From Variovorax sp. CF079 (GTDB taxonomy: Bacteria; Pseudomonadota; Gammaproteobacteria; Burkholderiales; Burkholderiaceae_C), in assembly GCF_900101545.1 (NCBI RefSeq), contig NZ_FMZU01000008.1, forward strand, positions 62,001 to 126,000: a DNA stretch of 64,000 bases, read 5' to 3'. The notes under the pieces were generated by a model. That model saw nothing but the letters and a program-made list of their open reading frames with translations, was not told the origin of the DNA and did not search any database. Shown here piece by piece: positions 46,047-55,851 of this stretch. Within the stretch, counting starts at the first letter, position 1. The number at the start of each line of letters is the position of its first letter. The position numbers and the translations under genes were made by a program.

Positions 46047-46897
46047 CAGTTCTCCGTCCGGCGCAGCGCAGCGACGCGTTCGGCGATCGCATCGATGTCG
46101 AGCGCGTCTTCGGCGTGCATCAAATAGGTTTCGAGGTCGCGCACCGCCAGCGCGCTGTTGCCCTGCTCGGCATGCGCCAGGCCGCGGTCGCGGTACTCGC
46201 CCCAGGCTTCGGGAAACAGCGCCACCAGCCGGTCCTGCACCGCGATCGCGCGCTGCCAGTCTTCCTGCGCGCGATGGATTTCTTTCAGGTTGCGCAGCAT
46301 CCGGCCGATGATTTCGCGCGGCGAGGCCGGCTGCAGGTACAGGCCCAGCGGCACGTCGAAGTCGCCGACCAGGCCGTTGCTGCGCTTGTAGGGCTCGAGC
46401 CGCTCGCTGAGCTCTTCGCGCGAGAGCGACTTGCCGGTGAAGGGGTCGATCACCACCTGTCCCTTCGGCAGCGTGACCTTGAGCATGAAGTGGCCCGGAA
46501 AACCCACGCCCCGCGCCTGCAGGCCCAGGCCCTGCGCAAGCTCCATCCACAGCACGGCCAGCGAGATCGGGATGCCGCGGCGCGTGCGCAGCACGGCATT
46601 GAGGTAGCTGTTGTCGGGATCGTAGTAGTCGTTGACGTTGCCGCCGAAGCTCAGGTCATGAAAGAAGAACTGGTTGAGCGCCCGCAGGCGCTGCAGCGGC
46701 GCCGCGTCGGCGGGCAGGCGGCGCCTGAGCCGCGCGAGCAGCTGGTCGACGTCGCCCAGCACCTGTTGCACGTCGAGTTCGGGATATTCGTCCTGCGCCA
46801 GGCTGGCGGCCGCTTCGAGCAGGGGAAAGTGATCGTCGCTCTTGACAAGCGAGTCGAAGTACTCCAGAGCAGTGGGCGCCGAGAAGCTGAACGTCAT
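46046..46897 (-). CDS. SirB1 family protein (transglutaminase-like plus TPR)
   Basis: 283 residues. N-terminal transglutaminase-like region: LRALNQFFFHDLSFGGNVNDYYDPDNSYLNAVLRTRRGIPISLAVLWMELAQGLGLQARGVGFPGHFMLKV, in which the usual catalytic Cys is not evident at the RRGIPISLAVLW position, as in most SirB1 proteins. C-terminal helices (about 195-270) look like TPR repeats (EDWQRAIAVQDRLVALFPEAWGEYRDRGLAHA). The family is widespread near peptidoglycan or translation genes; its function is not settled. It lies downstream of murJ by 55 bp and overlaps the VOC gene by one base. Confidence 0.88.
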   Translation of the reverse strand: MTFSFSAPTALEYFDSLVKSDDHFPLLEAAASLAQDEYPELDVQQVLGDVDQLLARLRRRLPADAAPLQRLRALNQFFFHDLSFGGNVNDYYDPDNSYLNAVLRTRRGIPISLAVLWMELAQGLGLQARGVGFPGHFMLKVTLPKGQVVIDPFTGKSLSREELSERLEPYKRSNGLVGDFDVPLGLYLQPASPREIIGRMLRNLKEIHRAQEDWQRAIAVQDRLVALFPEAWGEYRDRGLAHAEQGNSALAVRDLETYLMHAEDALDIDAIAERVAALRRTEN

Positions 46898-46952
46898 GTG
46901 TCTTTGTAGAGGAGCGCGCGGAGAGCGTCAAGGCGGCTGCATGCGTCGCGTT

Positions 46953-48518
46953 TCAACGGCGCACAAAACTGCGCAACTTGACACCGACGAGCGCAAGCAC
47001 CGCGAAATAGAGCAGCGCGGCGCCCACGATCAGCGCCGCCAGCAGGCCGATGCGGCGCAGGCGCTCGGCCTGCAAACCGATCCAGTCGAAGTGCTGGGCG
47101 CCCCAGACCAGCAGCGCACCCAGCACCAGGGCGCCGGCCATCACCTGCAGCACGAACTTGCCCCAGCCCGGCTCGGGCTGGTAGCTGCCGCGCCGGATCA
47201 GGCCGACCAGCAGCCAGCTCGCGTTGATCAGCGCCCCGATGCCGATCGTCAGTGTCAGCGCCGCATGCTGCAGCACCGGCACGAGGGCGATGTTGAGCAG
47301 TTGCGTGAGCACCAGCACCACCACGGCGATCAGCATCGGCGTGCGCGTGTCGTGTTTGGCGTAGTAGCCCGGCGCCAGCACCTTGATCGCCACCAGGCCG
47401 ACCAGGCCGACCCCGTAGCCCATGAGCGCCATGCTGGTTCGCTGCACGTGCAACTCGTTGAAGGCGCCGTTGTGGAACAGCACGGCGACCAGAGGCTTGG
47501 AGAAAACAAGCAGGGCCAACGCGCAGGGCACCGAGAGCAGTACCACGAGGCGCAGGCCCCAGTCGAGCATCGACGAATAGCGCACGTCATCCTTGGCGGC
47601 ACGCGCGCCTGCGAGCTGCGGCATCAGCACCACGCCCAGCGCCACGCCCAGCATGGCGGTCGGGAATTCCATCAGGCGATCGGCGTTGGTGACCCAGCTG
47701 ACACTGCCGGTCGCCAGATGAGACGCGATCTGTGTGTTGATGAGCAGCGAGATCTGCGCCACGCTGACGCCGACCAACGCCGGCAGCATCAGCTTGGTGA
47801 TCTTGCGCGTCGTCGGATCGGCCCAGGCCGCACGGATCGCCGCGATGCTGGCACCGATGCGCGGCATCATGCCGAGCCCGCGCAGGGCCGGTATCTGCAG
47901 CGCCAGTTGCAGCACCCCGCCCACCATCACGCCCACGCACTGGGCATAGATCGGCTCGATGCCGAGCCGCCGGAACCACGGCGCGCCGAGCACGATCGAG
48001 AGGATCAGCGCCACGTTCAGCAACACCGGCGACGCCGCCGGCACCACGAACTTGCGCCAGGTGTTGAGAATGCCGCCGGCCAGCGCGACCAGCGACATGA
48101 AACCGATGTAGGGAAACATCCAGCGCGTCATGATGACCGCGGCATCGAAGCCCTGCGGATTCTGTTTGAGGCCGCTGGCCATGGCCCAGACCATCAGCGG
48201 CGCTGCAATCACCCCGGCCGCGCAGACGACGACCAAAGTCCAGGTCAGGAGCGTCGCCACGTGATCCACCAGTTCCTTGGCGCCCTCCTCGCCGCGCTCC
48301 GTCTTGCTGGCGGCCAGCACCGGCACGAAAGCCTGGCTGAAGGCGCCTTCGCCGAACACGCGCCGGAACAGGTTGGGGATGCGAAAGGCGACGTAGAAGG
48401 CGTCGGTCATCGCGCTGACGCCGAACACCGAGGTCATGAGCACGTCGCGGACGAGCCCCGTGACCCGGGAGGCGAGCGTCAGCAGGGAGACGGTGGAGGC
48501 GGATTTGAACAGGGACAC
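46953..48518 (-). CDS. murJ: Lipid II flippase MurJ
   Basis: 521 residues, about 14 membrane helices. MOP-superfamily MurJ signatures: [58 protein letters not shown] at the N-terminus (the Arg cluster needed for lipid II transport is present), [20 protein letters not shown], and [15 protein letters not shown]. It moves lipid II across the inner membrane for peptidoglycan synthesis. Divergent from rpsT with a shared 116-bp promoter region, an arrangement conserved in many proteobacteria. Confidence 0.97.
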   Translation of the reverse strand: MSLFKSASTVSLLTLASRVTGLVRDVLMTSVFGVSAMTDAFYVAFRIPNLFRRVFGEGAFSQAFVPVLAASKTERGEEGAKELVDHVATLLTWTLVVVCAAGVIAAPLMVWAMASGLKQNPQGFDAAVIMTRWMFPYIGFMSLVALAGGILNTWRKFVVPAASPVLLNVALILSIVLGAPWFRRLGIEPIYAQCVGVMVGGVLQLALQIPALRGLGMMPRIGASIAAIRAAWADPTTRKITKLMLPALVGVSVAQISLLINTQIASHLATGSVSWVTNADRLMEFPTAMLGVALGVVLMPQLAGARAAKDDVRYSSMLDWGLRLVVLLSVPCALALLVFSKPLVAVLFHNGAFNELHVQRTSMALMGYGVGLVGLVAIKVLAPGYYAKHDTRTPMLIAVVVLVLTQLLNIALVPVLQHAALTLTIGIGALINASWLLVGLIRRGSYQPEPGWGKFVLQVMAGALVLGALLVWGAQHFDWIGLQAERLRRIGLLAALIVGAALLYFAVLALVGVKLRSFVRR

Positions 48519-48583
48519 GGGCGGAAGTGTATGTGGCCGCGCGTGCTCTTCCGGGCCTGCAGGACGGCCTCGGGCTCCTCGCC

Positions 48584-48589
48584 TATAAT
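48584..48589 (+). promoter_or_regulatory. -10 box of rpsT
   Basis: Perfect TATAAT 45 bp before the rpsT start codon, between the divergent murJ and rpsT genes. No strong -35 box; G+C-rich discriminator downstream fits growth-rate control of ribosomal genes. Confidence 0.6.
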
Positions 48590-48634
48590 GGAGGGCTTTG
48601 CTGCATCATCCTCAGACACCTAAGGAACACATCC

Positions 48635-48949
48635 ATGGCATCCGCCAAGCCCAAGAAAAAGAACCCGCGCCTCGCGTCGGGCCGTAAACGCGTCCGCCAG
48701 GACGTCAAGCTCAACGCCGCGAACACCTCGCTGCGCTCCAAATACCGCACCGCCGTGAAGAATGTCGAAAAGGCGGTGCTCGCCGGCGACAAGACCAAGG
48801 CGGCAGAACTCTTCGCGAAGGCCCAGAGCATCGTCGACACCGTCGCCGACAAGGGCATCTTCCACAAGAACAAGGCCGCTCGCGACAAGAGCCGCCTCGC
48901 GGCCAAGGTCAAGACCCTGGCCCTCGCCCCTGAAAAGGCCGCCGCCTGA
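48635..48949 (+). CDS. rpsT: 30S ribosomal protein S20
   Basis: 104 residues from the ATG at 48635 with TAAGGA upstream. Basic helical protein: [42 protein letters not shown], and [21 protein letters not shown]. The C-terminus is Ala-rich and slightly longer than in E. coli (87). Followed by an intrinsic terminator at 49025-49048. Confidence 0.97.
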   Translation: MASAKPKKKNPRLASGRKRVRQDVKLNAANTSLRSKYRTAVKNVEKAVLAGDKTKAAELFAKAQSIVDTVADKGIFHKNKAARDKSRLAAKVKTLALAPEKAAA

Positions 48950-49024
48950 CGTCATCAGGCATTAAGCCCGGACCGGTTTTCAGCCAGTCCGCCGTTTGAT
49001 CGGGGTGCGCTGCAGCAAAGTGAC

Positions 49025-49048
49025 AAAACCGCCTTCGGGCGGTTTTTT
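49025..49048. terminator. Intrinsic terminator of rpsT
   Basis: Stem AAAACCGCC / GGCGGTTTT with a TTCG tetraloop and six T in a row; usable on both strands and therefore also for the convergent DUF3579 gene. Confidence 0.9.
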
Positions 49049-49057
49049 CATGTCCGC

Positions 49058-49076
49058 CCGCCTTCGGGCGGTTCTT
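49058..49076 (-). terminator. Second TTCG/CGAA hairpin at the DUF3579 gene end
   Basis: Stem CCGCC / GGCGG around a 4-nt loop, directly at the stop codon of the DUF3579 gene, 10 bp from the preceding terminator. It lacks its own long T-run and may act together with the first hairpin. Confidence 0.5.
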
Positions 49077-49399
49077 CATGGGCGACCGGTTTTGGCATCC
49101 GGCACCAGGCAAGCCTCCACCACTTGCAGCCCGTTGTCCCTGGCGAAATTCATCACGAAGTCCCAGGCCATCACCTCGGCCTCGCGCAATTCGCTGCTGA
49201 CCACCACGCACTTGATGCCATTGATGACCGTGGGCACGCACCAGGGCGAGTAGTTCAGATGACTCCCGGGCTGGGGCCCGCCCGGGCGGAACGAACACAT
49301 CACGCCCGCCAGTCGCTCCGCCCAGTCGCTCGGGCGAAATGTCCGGCCATCTTGGGTGATGCCCTGGATGAAAACTTCTTTGGCGGAGGGGGAAACCAT
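49076..49399 (-). CDS. DUF3579 domain protein
   Basis: 107 residues. Conserved family sequence: EVFIQGITQDGRTFRPSDWAERLAGVM, then HLNYSPWCVPTVINGIKCVVV and AWDFVMNFARDNGLQVVEACL. Function unknown. Related Burkholderiales often carry it next to argD-argF, as here (divergent, 161 bp between starts). A longer open frame upstream was not used because homologue-like sequence begins at this ATG. Confidence 0.87.
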   Translation of the reverse strand: MVSPSAKEVFIQGITQDGRTFRPSDWAERLAGVMCSFRPGGPQPGSHLNYSPWCVPTVINGIKCVVVSSELREAEVMAWDFVMNFARDNGLQVVEACLVPDAKTGRP

Positions 49400-49560
49400 C
49401 GGTCGGCGAGAGGGAAACGCGCACTTGTGCTGCGCTGCACAACGATTCTATCCGGCGGTCCCGCGAGCGACACCTGCGAGGACATTGCTGTGATGCTCAA
49501 TCCTCAACGATGCTGTCAAAGGGCACGCCTAGAATCCGCGTTCCCTTTTCCGGAGATCGT

Positions 49561-50766
49561 ATGAGCGCCACTGCCGCCCCCTCGTCGCCCCACGTCATGA
49601 ACACCTACGGCCGCCTGCCGATCGCGCTGTCGCACGGCCAGGGCTGCCGAGTGTGGGACACCGAAGGCCGCGCCTACCTCGACGGCCTGGGCGGGATTGC
49701 CGTCAACACGCTGGGCCACAACCACCCCGAGCTGGTGCCCGCGCTGCAGGACCAGATCGCCAAGCTGATCCACAGCTCCAACTACTACCACGTGCCCGGC
49801 CAGGAACAGCTGGCGACCAAGCTGACCGAGCTCTCGGGCCTCACCAACGCCTTCTTCTGCTCCACCGGGCTGGAGGCCAACGAGGCCGCGCTCAAGCTGG
49901 CGCGCAAGTTCGGCCATGACAAGGGGATCGAGCGCCCCGAGATCGTGGTCTACGAGGCCGCCTTCCACGGCCGCAGCATCGCCACGCTGTCGGCCACCGG
50001 CAATCCCAAGGTGCAGAAGGGCTTCGGCCCGCTGGTCGAAGGTTTCATCCGCGTGCCGCTCAACGACATCGAAGCGCTCAAGAAGGCGACCGAAGGCAAT
50101 CCGAACGTGGTGGCCGTGTTCTTCGAAACCATCCAGGGCGAAGGCGGCATCCATCCGATGCGCTGGGAGTACCTGCGCCAGGTGCGCGCGCTGTGCGACG
50201 AGCGCGACTGGCTCATGATGATCGACGAGGTTCAGTGCGGCATGGGCCGCACCGGCAAGTGGTTCGCGCACCAGTGGGCGGACATCTTGCCGGACGTGAT
50301 GCCGCTGGCCAAGGGCCTCGGCTCGGGCGTGCCGATCGGCGCCGTCGTCGCAGGTCCGCGCGCCGCCAACCTGTTCGGCCCGGGCAACCACGGCACGACC
50401 TTCGGCGGCAATCCGCTCGCGATGCGCGCCGGCATCGAGACCATCCGGATCATGGAAGAGCACAAGCTGCTCGAGAACGCAGCCAATGTCGGCGCGCATC
50501 TCAAGGCCGCGCTGGAGCGCGAGCTGGGCGGCCTGGCGGGCGTGACGGAAATCCGCGGCCAGGGCCTGATGCTCGGCATCGAGCTCGACCGGCCCTGCGG
50601 CGTGATCCTCAACCGCGCCTGCGATGCCGGCCTGCTGCTCAGCGTGACGGCCGACAGCGTGATCCGCCTGGTGCCGCCGCTGATCCTCAGCATCGCCGAA
50701 GCGGACGAGATCGTCGCGATCCTGGCGCCGATCGTGAAAGCCTTCCTCGCGGAGCCTCGGCCATGA
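49561..50766 (+). CDS. argD: Acetylornithine aminotransferase
   Basis: 401 residues from the ATG at 49561. Class III PLP transaminase: MNTYGRLPIALSHGQGCRVWD, GLGGIAVNTLGHNHPELV, NAFFCSTGLEANEAALKLAR, EAAFHGRSIATL, MMIDEVQCGMGRTGKWFA and the Schiff-base Lys in PLAKGLGSGVPIGAV, ending GQGLMLGIEL. It makes N-acetylornithine (and possibly N-succinyl-diaminopimelate) in arginine or lysine synthesis. Its stop overlaps the argF start (ATGA). Confidence 0.95.
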   Translation: MSATAAPSSPHVMNTYGRLPIALSHGQGCRVWDTEGRAYLDGLGGIAVNTLGHNHPELVPALQDQIAKLIHSSNYYHVPGQEQLATKLTELSGLTNAFFCSTGLEANEAALKLARKFGHDKGIERPEIVVYEAAFHGRSIATLSATGNPKVQKGFGPLVEGFIRVPLNDIEALKKATEGNPNVVAVFFETIQGEGGIHPMRWEYLRQVRALCDERDWLMMIDEVQCGMGRTGKWFAHQWADILPDVMPLAKGLGSGVPIGAVVAGPRAANLFGPGNHGTTFGGNPLAMRAGIETIRIMEEHKLLENAANVGAHLKAALERELGGLAGVTEIRGQGLMLGIELDRPCGVILNRACDAGLLLSVTADSVIRLVPPLILSIAEADEIVAILAPIVKAFLAEPRP

Positions 50767-51698
50767 GCGACAAGACACCCGCCATCCGGCACTACCTGCA
50801 GTTTTCCGACTTCACGGCCGACGAGTACGCGCACGTCTTCGCGCGTGCCGCGCTGATCAAGAAGAAGTTCAAGGCCTACGAGAAGCACCAGCCGCTGGTC
50901 GATCGCACGCTGGCCATGATCTTCGAGAAGGCCTCGACCCGCACCCGCGTGAGCTTCGAGGCCGGCATGTACCAGTTGGGCGGCAGCGTGGTGCACCTGA
51001 CCACCGGCGACAGCCAGCTCGGCCGTGCCGAGCCGATCGAGGACAGCGCCAAGGTCATCAGCCGCATGGTCGACCTGGTGATGATCCGCACCTACGAGCA
51101 GACCAAGATCGAGGCCTTCGCGGCGCATTCGCGCGTGCCGGTGATCAACGGCCTCACCAACGAATTCCATCCCTGCCAGATCCTGGCCGACATCTTCACC
51201 TTCATCGAGCACCGTGGCTCGATCGCCGGCAAGACGGTGGCCTGGGTCGGCGACGGCAACAACATGGCCAACACCTGGCTGCAAGCCAGCGAGATTCTCG
51301 GCTTCAAGGTGCATGTGAGCACGCCCAGCGGCTACGAGGTCGACCAGTCGATCGCCGGCATCCGCTCGGCCGACAGCTACAAGGTGTTCAAGGACCCGAT
51401 GGAAGCCTGCCGCGGTGCCGACCTGGTGACCACCGACGTCTGGACCAGCATGGGGTACGAGGCCGAGAACGAAGCGCGCCGCGCGGCCTTTGCCGAATGG
51501 TGCGTCGACGAAGAGATGATGCGCGTCGCCCATCCCGACGCCCTCTTCATGCACTGCCTGCCAGCGCACCGCGGCGAGGAAGTCCAGGCCGAAGTGATCG
51601 ACGGCCCGCAATCGGTGGTGTGGGACGAAGCTGAGAACCGGCTGCATGCGCAGAAGGCGCTGATGGAGTTCCTGCTGCTGGGGCGGCAGACGAACTGA
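50763..51698 (+). CDS. argF: Ornithine carbamoyltransferase
   Basis: 311 residues from the ATG at 50763, overlapping argD by 4 bp. Carbamoyl-phosphate loop FEKASTRTRVSFE, TNEFHPCQILADIFTF, WVGDGNNMANTWL and the ornithine-binding MHCLPAHRGEEV are all present. It forms citrulline from ornithine and carbamoyl phosphate. Coupled argD-argF suggests coordinated arginine synthesis. The kynB gene follows after 74 bp on the same strand, probably as a separate unit. Confidence 0.97.
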   Translation: MSDKTPAIRHYLQFSDFTADEYAHVFARAALIKKKFKAYEKHQPLVDRTLAMIFEKASTRTRVSFEAGMYQLGGSVVHLTTGDSQLGRAEPIEDSAKVISRMVDLVMIRTYEQTKIEAFAAHSRVPVINGLTNEFHPCQILADIFTFIEHRGSIAGKTVAWVGDGNNMANTWLQASEILGFKVHVSTPSGYEVDQSIAGIRSADSYKVFKDPMEACRGADLVTTDVWTSMGYEAENEARRAAFAEWCVDEEMMRVAHPDALFMHCLPAHRGEEVQAEVIDGPQSVVWDEAENRLHAQKALMEFLLLGRQTN

Positions 51699-51772
51699 CT
51701 CCCGCGCCGGTGTTTTCATTCTGTTGGAAATAACCGACACCACGACCCCGTTCGCGGCGCTAACTTTGCGCC

Positions 51773-52417
51773 ATGAACCAACGCATCTGGGATATCTCGC
51801 CACCGGTGCATGAAGGCGCGCCGGTGTTTCCCGGCGACACGCCTTACCGCCAGCGCTGGGCGGCCACCATCGGGCCGGGCTGCCCGGTCAACGTCAGCGA
51901 AATCACGCTGTCGCCGCACGTCGGCGCGCATGCCGACGCACCGCTGCATTACGACCCGGCGGGCGCGACCATCGGCGACGTCGATCTCTCCCCTTACCTC
52001 GGCCCCTGCCGCGTGATCCATGCGATCGAGTGCGGGCCCCTGATCGAGTGGGAGCACCTCGCTCACGCCGCCGACAACCTGCCGCCGCGCGTGCTGGTGC
52101 GCACCTACCGGCACGCACCCATCGACCGCTGGGACGGCGCGCTCGCCGCCTACGCGCCCGCCACCATCGAGCGCCTGGCCGCGCTGGGCGTGAAGCTGAT
52201 CGGCATCGACACCGCCAGCATCGATCCGGCCGAGAGCAAGACGCTAGCCAGCCACCAGGTCATCCGCCGCCTCGGCCTGCGCGTGCTCGAGAACCTCGTG
52301 CTCGACGCCGTGCCCGAAGGCGACTACGAACTCATCGCGCTGCCGCTCAAGCTCGTGACGGCCGATGCCTCCCCTGTCCGCGCCGTGCTGCGCGAACTCA
52401 CACCTACCCAACCATGA
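51773..52417 (+). CDS. kynB: Arylformamidase (kynurenine formamidase)
   Basis: 214 residues. Cyclase-family metal hydrolase: [20 protein letters not shown] and the metal-binding motif [17 protein letters not shown], with further conserved [21 protein letters not shown] and [20 protein letters not shown]. It hydrolyses N-formylkynurenine to kynurenine. It starts the kynB-kynU-kynA operon; its stop overlaps the kynU start by 4 bp (ATGA). Confidence 0.96.
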   Translation: MNQRIWDISPPVHEGAPVFPGDTPYRQRWAATIGPGCPVNVSEITLSPHVGAHADAPLHYDPAGATIGDVDLSPYLGPCRVIHAIECGPLIEWEHLAHAADNLPPRVLVRTYRHAPIDRWDGALAAYAPATIERLAALGVKLIGIDTASIDPAESKTLASHQVIRRLGLRVLENLVLDAVPEGDYELIALPLKLVTADASPVRAVLRELTPTQP

Positions 52418-53712
52418 CCCTCGACGATTGCCAGCGCCTCGACGCGCAAGACCCCCTCGCCGCCCTGCGCGACCTGTTCATCCTGCCCGAGGACGTGATC
52501 TACCTCGACGGCAACTCGCTGGGCGTGCTGCCCAAGGCCGCGCCGGCGCGCGTCGCCGAGGTCGTCGCCAAGGAATGGGGCGAAGGCCTGATCCGCTCCT
52601 GGAACAGCGCCAGCTGGATCGACCTGCCGCAGCGCCTCGGCGACAAGCTGGCGCGCCTGATCGGCGCGGCGCCCGGCGAGGTGGTGTGCACCGATGGCAC
52701 CTCGGTCAATCTCTACAAGGTGCTGTTCGCGGCGCTGTCGCAGATGAAGGCCAGCGGCCGCCAGGTCGTGATCAGCGAACGCAGCAATTTCCCGACCGAC
52801 CTCTACATCGCCGAGTCGCTGTGCCGCGAGCGCGGCTTCACCTTGAAGCTGATCGAGGCCGGCGAGCTGCCCGCGGCACTGACCGCCGAAGTGGCGGTGC
52901 TGATGCTCACGCACGTGAACTACCGCACCGGCGCGATGCACGACATGAAGGCGCTCACGGCCGCGGCCCACGCGGCCGGCGCGCTCACGGTGTGGGACCT
53001 CGCGCACAGCGCGGGCGCGGTGCCGGTGGCGCTCAACGACAGCGAGGCCGATTTCGCGATCGGCTGCGGCTACAAGTACTTGAACGGCGGCCCGGGCGCA
53101 CCGGCCTTCGTCTGGGTGCATGCGCGGCATGCGAGCCGCTTCGAGCAGCCTCTGTCGGGCTGGTTCGGCCATGCGGCGCCCTTCGAATTCACGCCGCACT
53201 ACCGGCCGGCGCCGGGCGTGACGCGCTATCTGTGCGGTACCCAGCCCATCATCGCCCTGTCCGCACTCGAATGCGGGCTCGACACGGTACTGGCCGCCGA
53301 GCCTTTCGACGGCGATCAGGGCAGCATGGCGGCGCTGCGCACCAAGTCGCTGGCGTTGACCGACGCCTTCATCGCCCTGGTGGAAGAACGCTGCCCAGGC
53401 CGCTTCACGCTGGTCACGCCGCGCGCGCATGCGCAGCGCGGTTCGCAGGTGTGCCTCGCACTCAGCGACAACGAGCCCGGTGCCTACGCCATCGTGCAGG
53501 CGCTGATCGCGCGCGGCGTGATCGGCGACTTCCGCGCCGCCCATTCGACGAGCTCAGGGCAATCGGAGGACAGGGACATCCTGCGCTTTGGCTTCACGCC
53601 CCTGTACCTCGGCTTCGAAGACGTGTGGAATGCCGTCGAGCACCTGGCGCAGGTCCTGGAGCGCGAGGAATGGAAGCGCCCTGAGTTCAACCAGAAACTC
53701 GCGGTGACCTAG
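52414..53712 (+). CDS. kynU: Kynureninase
   Basis: 432 residues versus about 416 in the Pseudomonas enzyme. PLP enzyme with [65 protein letters not shown] and the Schiff-base Lys in [16 protein letters not shown]. It cleaves kynurenine to anthranilate and alanine. The C-terminal excess is largely explained by residues 377-386 ([10 protein letters not shown]), encoded by a REP-like repeat at 53542-53566 sitting immediately before the conserved [14 protein letters not shown]. The frame is intact. kynA begins 12 bp after the stop. Confidence 0.96.
   Translation: MTLDDCQRLDAQDPLAALRDLFILPEDVIYLDGNSLGVLPKAAPARVAEVVAKEWGEGLIRSWNSASWIDLPQRLGDKLARLIGAAPGEVVCTDGTSVNLYKVLFAALSQMKASGRQVVISERSNFPTDLYIAESLCRERGFTLKLIEAGELPAALTAEVAVLMLTHVNYRTGAMHDMKALTAAAHAAGALTVWDLAHSAGAVPVALNDSEADFAIGCGYKYLNGGPGAPAFVWVHARHASRFEQPLSGWFGHAAPFEFTPHYRPAPGVTRYLCGTQPIIALSALECGLDTVLAAEPFDGDQGSMAALRTKSLALTDAFIALVEERCPGRFTLVTPRAHAQRGSQVCLALSDNEPGAYAIVQALIARGVIGDFRAAHSTSSGQSEDRDILRFGFTPLYLGFEDVWNAVEHLAQVLEREEWKRPEFNQKLAVT
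53542..53566. repeat. REP-like palindromic repeat inside kynU
   Basis: CATTCGACGAGCTCAGGGCA and following bases share the TTCGACRRGCTCAG core with the copies at 34717-34740 and 40245-40268. In the kynU frame it encodes HSTSSGQS, a surface-loop-like insertion. Confidence 0.7.
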
Positions 53713-53724
53713 AGAGGGACGCAC

Positions 53725-54561
53725 ATGAGCACCGAAAAGATCGTCCACGACGAAAAGGCGCAGCTGGACTTCAGCGCCTCGATGAGCTACAGCGACTACC
53801 TGAGCCTCGACAGCATCCTCAACGCCCAGCATCCGCGCTCGCCGGCGCACGACGAGCTGCTCTTCATCGTGCAGCACCAGACCAGCGAGCTGTGGATGAA
53901 GCTCATGCTGCACGAGCTGCGCGCCGCGATCCGCTGCGTCGCAGAGGACGACCTGTCCAGCGCCTTCAAGATGCTGGCGCGCGTCTCGCGCATCATGGAG
54001 CAGCTGGTACACGCCTGGGACGTGCTGGCCACCATGACGCCGCCCGAGTACAGCGCGATGCGGCCCTACCTGGGCAGCTCCAGCGGCTTCCAGAGCTGGC
54101 AGTACCGCTGCATCGAGTTCGCGCTCGGCAACAAGAACGCCGCCATGCTCAAGCCCCATGCGCACCGCCCCGAGCTGCTGGCCGAGGTCGAGGCGGCGTG
54201 GCGCGCACCCTCGCTCTACGACGAGGCGCTGCGCTTGCTGGCACGCCGCGGGCTGGACATTCCGGCCGACCACCTCGAGCGCGACTGGACCAAGCCTTAT
54301 GAACTCAGCGACGGCGTCGAGCAAGCCTGGCTCGTGGCCTACCGCAACCCGAAGGCTCACTGGGACATTTACCAGCTCGGAGAGGAACTGACCGACCTCG
54401 AAGACGCCTTCCGCCTCTGGCGCTTCCGCCACGTGACCACGGTCGAGCGCGTGATCGGCTTCAAACGTGGCACGGGCGGCACTGGCGGGGTAAGCTACCT
54501 GCGCAAGATGCTCGATGTGGTGCTGTTCCCGGAGATCTGGAAATTGCGTACCGACCTGTAG
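53725..54561 (+). CDS. kynA: Tryptophan 2,3-dioxygenase
   Basis: 278 residues, the usual bacterial TDO length. [41 protein letters not shown] (distal His), [25 protein letters not shown], and the proximal heme ligand His in [16 protein letters not shown], then [17 protein letters not shown]. It opens the indole ring of L-tryptophan. Third gene of kynBUA, which together turn tryptophan into anthranilate plus alanine. No regulatory gene of the KynR type is adjacent. Confidence 0.97.
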   Translation: MSTEKIVHDEKAQLDFSASMSYSDYLSLDSILNAQHPRSPAHDELLFIVQHQTSELWMKLMLHELRAAIRCVAEDDLSSAFKMLARVSRIMEQLVHAWDVLATMTPPEYSAMRPYLGSSSGFQSWQYRCIEFALGNKNAAMLKPHAHRPELLAEVEAAWRAPSLYDEALRLLARRGLDIPADHLERDWTKPYELSDGVEQAWLVAYRNPKAHWDIYQLGEELTDLEDAFRLWRFRHVTTVERVIGFKRGTGGTGGVSYLRKMLDVVLFPEIWKLRTDL

Positions 54562-54599
54562 CGCCGCCGCCGAGCTCGACAACGATCAAGGAGACGACG

Positions 54600-55850
54600 A
54601 TGAGCAGCGATTTCTTTGCCGACGACGAGTTGAGCCAGCTGCGCGAGCACGGCATCGTGCTCTTTGCCGAACGCGTGATCTTCGATGCCCGGCCGCCGAT
54701 TCCCTTCGAGCAGATCGCCACGGTACAGGCCCTGTGCGCCGGGCCGATCCCGCCCGAACTCGTCGCGCTCTGGCAGCAAACGGCGGGCGGGCGCATCGAC
54801 TACGACCTCCACCTGCGCATGAACGGCAACGAAGAGGCCGTCAGCTGGAGCGAGCTGTTCTGGAACGGCAGCGACGGCTACCACGACCTGCAGGGCTGGA
54901 TCGATCACGAACGGCAAGTGGCGGAGGAAGCCGCCAAGGCGGGCGACCAAGCCTGGGACGGCAAGCTCACCGCCCTGCCCTTCGGCGGCTTCGAATACAG
55001 CGACCGCATCTACGCCGTGGTCGAGCCCGGCGCGGACTACGGCCATATCCTGGCGTGGAAGCAGGGCCTCCCCGAGGCCTGGGCGCACGCGCTGCACGAG
55101 GATGGATTGACGACCGTCGGGCACGATCTGTACGCAGCCTTTGCCATGCTGCACCTGGACGAAGACCCGCTCGAACCGGCCGGCGACTACTTCACCGGGC
55201 AAGCACTGCTCGAATACCTCGACGAGCGTCACGAAGCGCACGGCCTGTCCCTGGAGCTGATGGACAAGCTGGTCGCGTTCTACCGCCGCGCCACGGTCGA
55301 CTGGAAGACACCGCTGGCCGATGGCACGCTGGGCCAGGACGGCCCGCTCTCGCGCATCGCATTGCGCCATGCGGTCGCCACCGACGATGCCGCGCTGGTC
55401 GAACGGCTGGCGGCGGCCGGCGTGGCGCTCGACGGCCCGCTGCAGGGCAGCGCGATCGCCACCGACCTGGCGCTGAGCCACGGTGCCCATGCTGCAGCGG
55501 CCGCGCTGGTGCGCGCCGGTGCGCCGGTGGCGCCGGACGCGCTCGACTACATCGACAGCGCGGTCTCGCCCGAACTCGTCACCCTGCTGCTCGATCACGG
55601 CGCCCAACCGAGCGCCACCGCGATCGCAGAGTGCGTGGCTTGCGGCGCGCCGGCCGCCGCACGGCTCATCGCCGCTGCCTACGGCCAGGCCCACGATGAC
55701 CTGCCCGCGGCTTTCGAATCGGTCAGGAACGGGATGCTCGCCGAGCTCGAGACCTCGCTGGCCGAGGTGCGCACCGGCAAGGTCAGCCACTATCTGGGCG
55801 CGCACGGTCTGGCCGAGCGTGTCGACCATTTGCAAAGCTTCGCGCTCTGA
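54600..55850 (+). CDS. SUKH-like (SMI1/KNR4) protein with ankyrin-type repeats
   Basis: 416 residues from the ATG at 54600 (AAGGAGACGACG just upstream). The N-terminal half contains a SUKH-like pattern: PIPFEQIATVQALCAGPIPPELVALWQQTAGGRI, then WSELFWNGSDGYHDLQGWI. Residues about 255-370 hold degenerate ankyrin-like helix pairs (SRIALRHAVATDDAALVERLAAAGVALDGP; LALSHGAHAAAAALVRAGAPVAP; SPELVTLLLDHGAQPSATA). SUKH proteins in bacteria are often immunity proteins against toxins, but this one sits 38 bp behind kynA in the same orientation and has no visible toxin partner. Function unknown; domain calls are by eye only. Confidence 0.6.
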   Translation: MSSDFFADDELSQLREHGIVLFAERVIFDARPPIPFEQIATVQALCAGPIPPELVALWQQTAGGRIDYDLHLRMNGNEEAVSWSELFWNGSDGYHDLQGWIDHERQVAEEAAKAGDQAWDGKLTALPFGGFEYSDRIYAVVEPGADYGHILAWKQGLPEAWAHALHEDGLTTVGHDLYAAFAMLHLDEDPLEPAGDYFTGQALLEYLDERHEAHGLSLELMDKLVAFYRRATVDWKTPLADGTLGQDGPLSRIALRHAVATDDAALVERLAAAGVALDGPLQGSAIATDLALSHGAHAAAAALVRAGAPVAPDALDYIDSAVSPELVTLLLDHGAQPSATAIAECVACGAPAAARLIAAAYGQAHDDLPAAFESVRNGMLAELETSLAEVRTGKVSHYLGAHGLAERVDHLQSFAL

Positions 55851-55851
55851 T

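Noticed and set aside
49025..49076. Two neighbouring identical-looking hairpins as the start of a CRISPR-like array
   Set aside because: Only two copies with TTCG loops and no spacers; they are ordinary terminators at a convergent gene junction.
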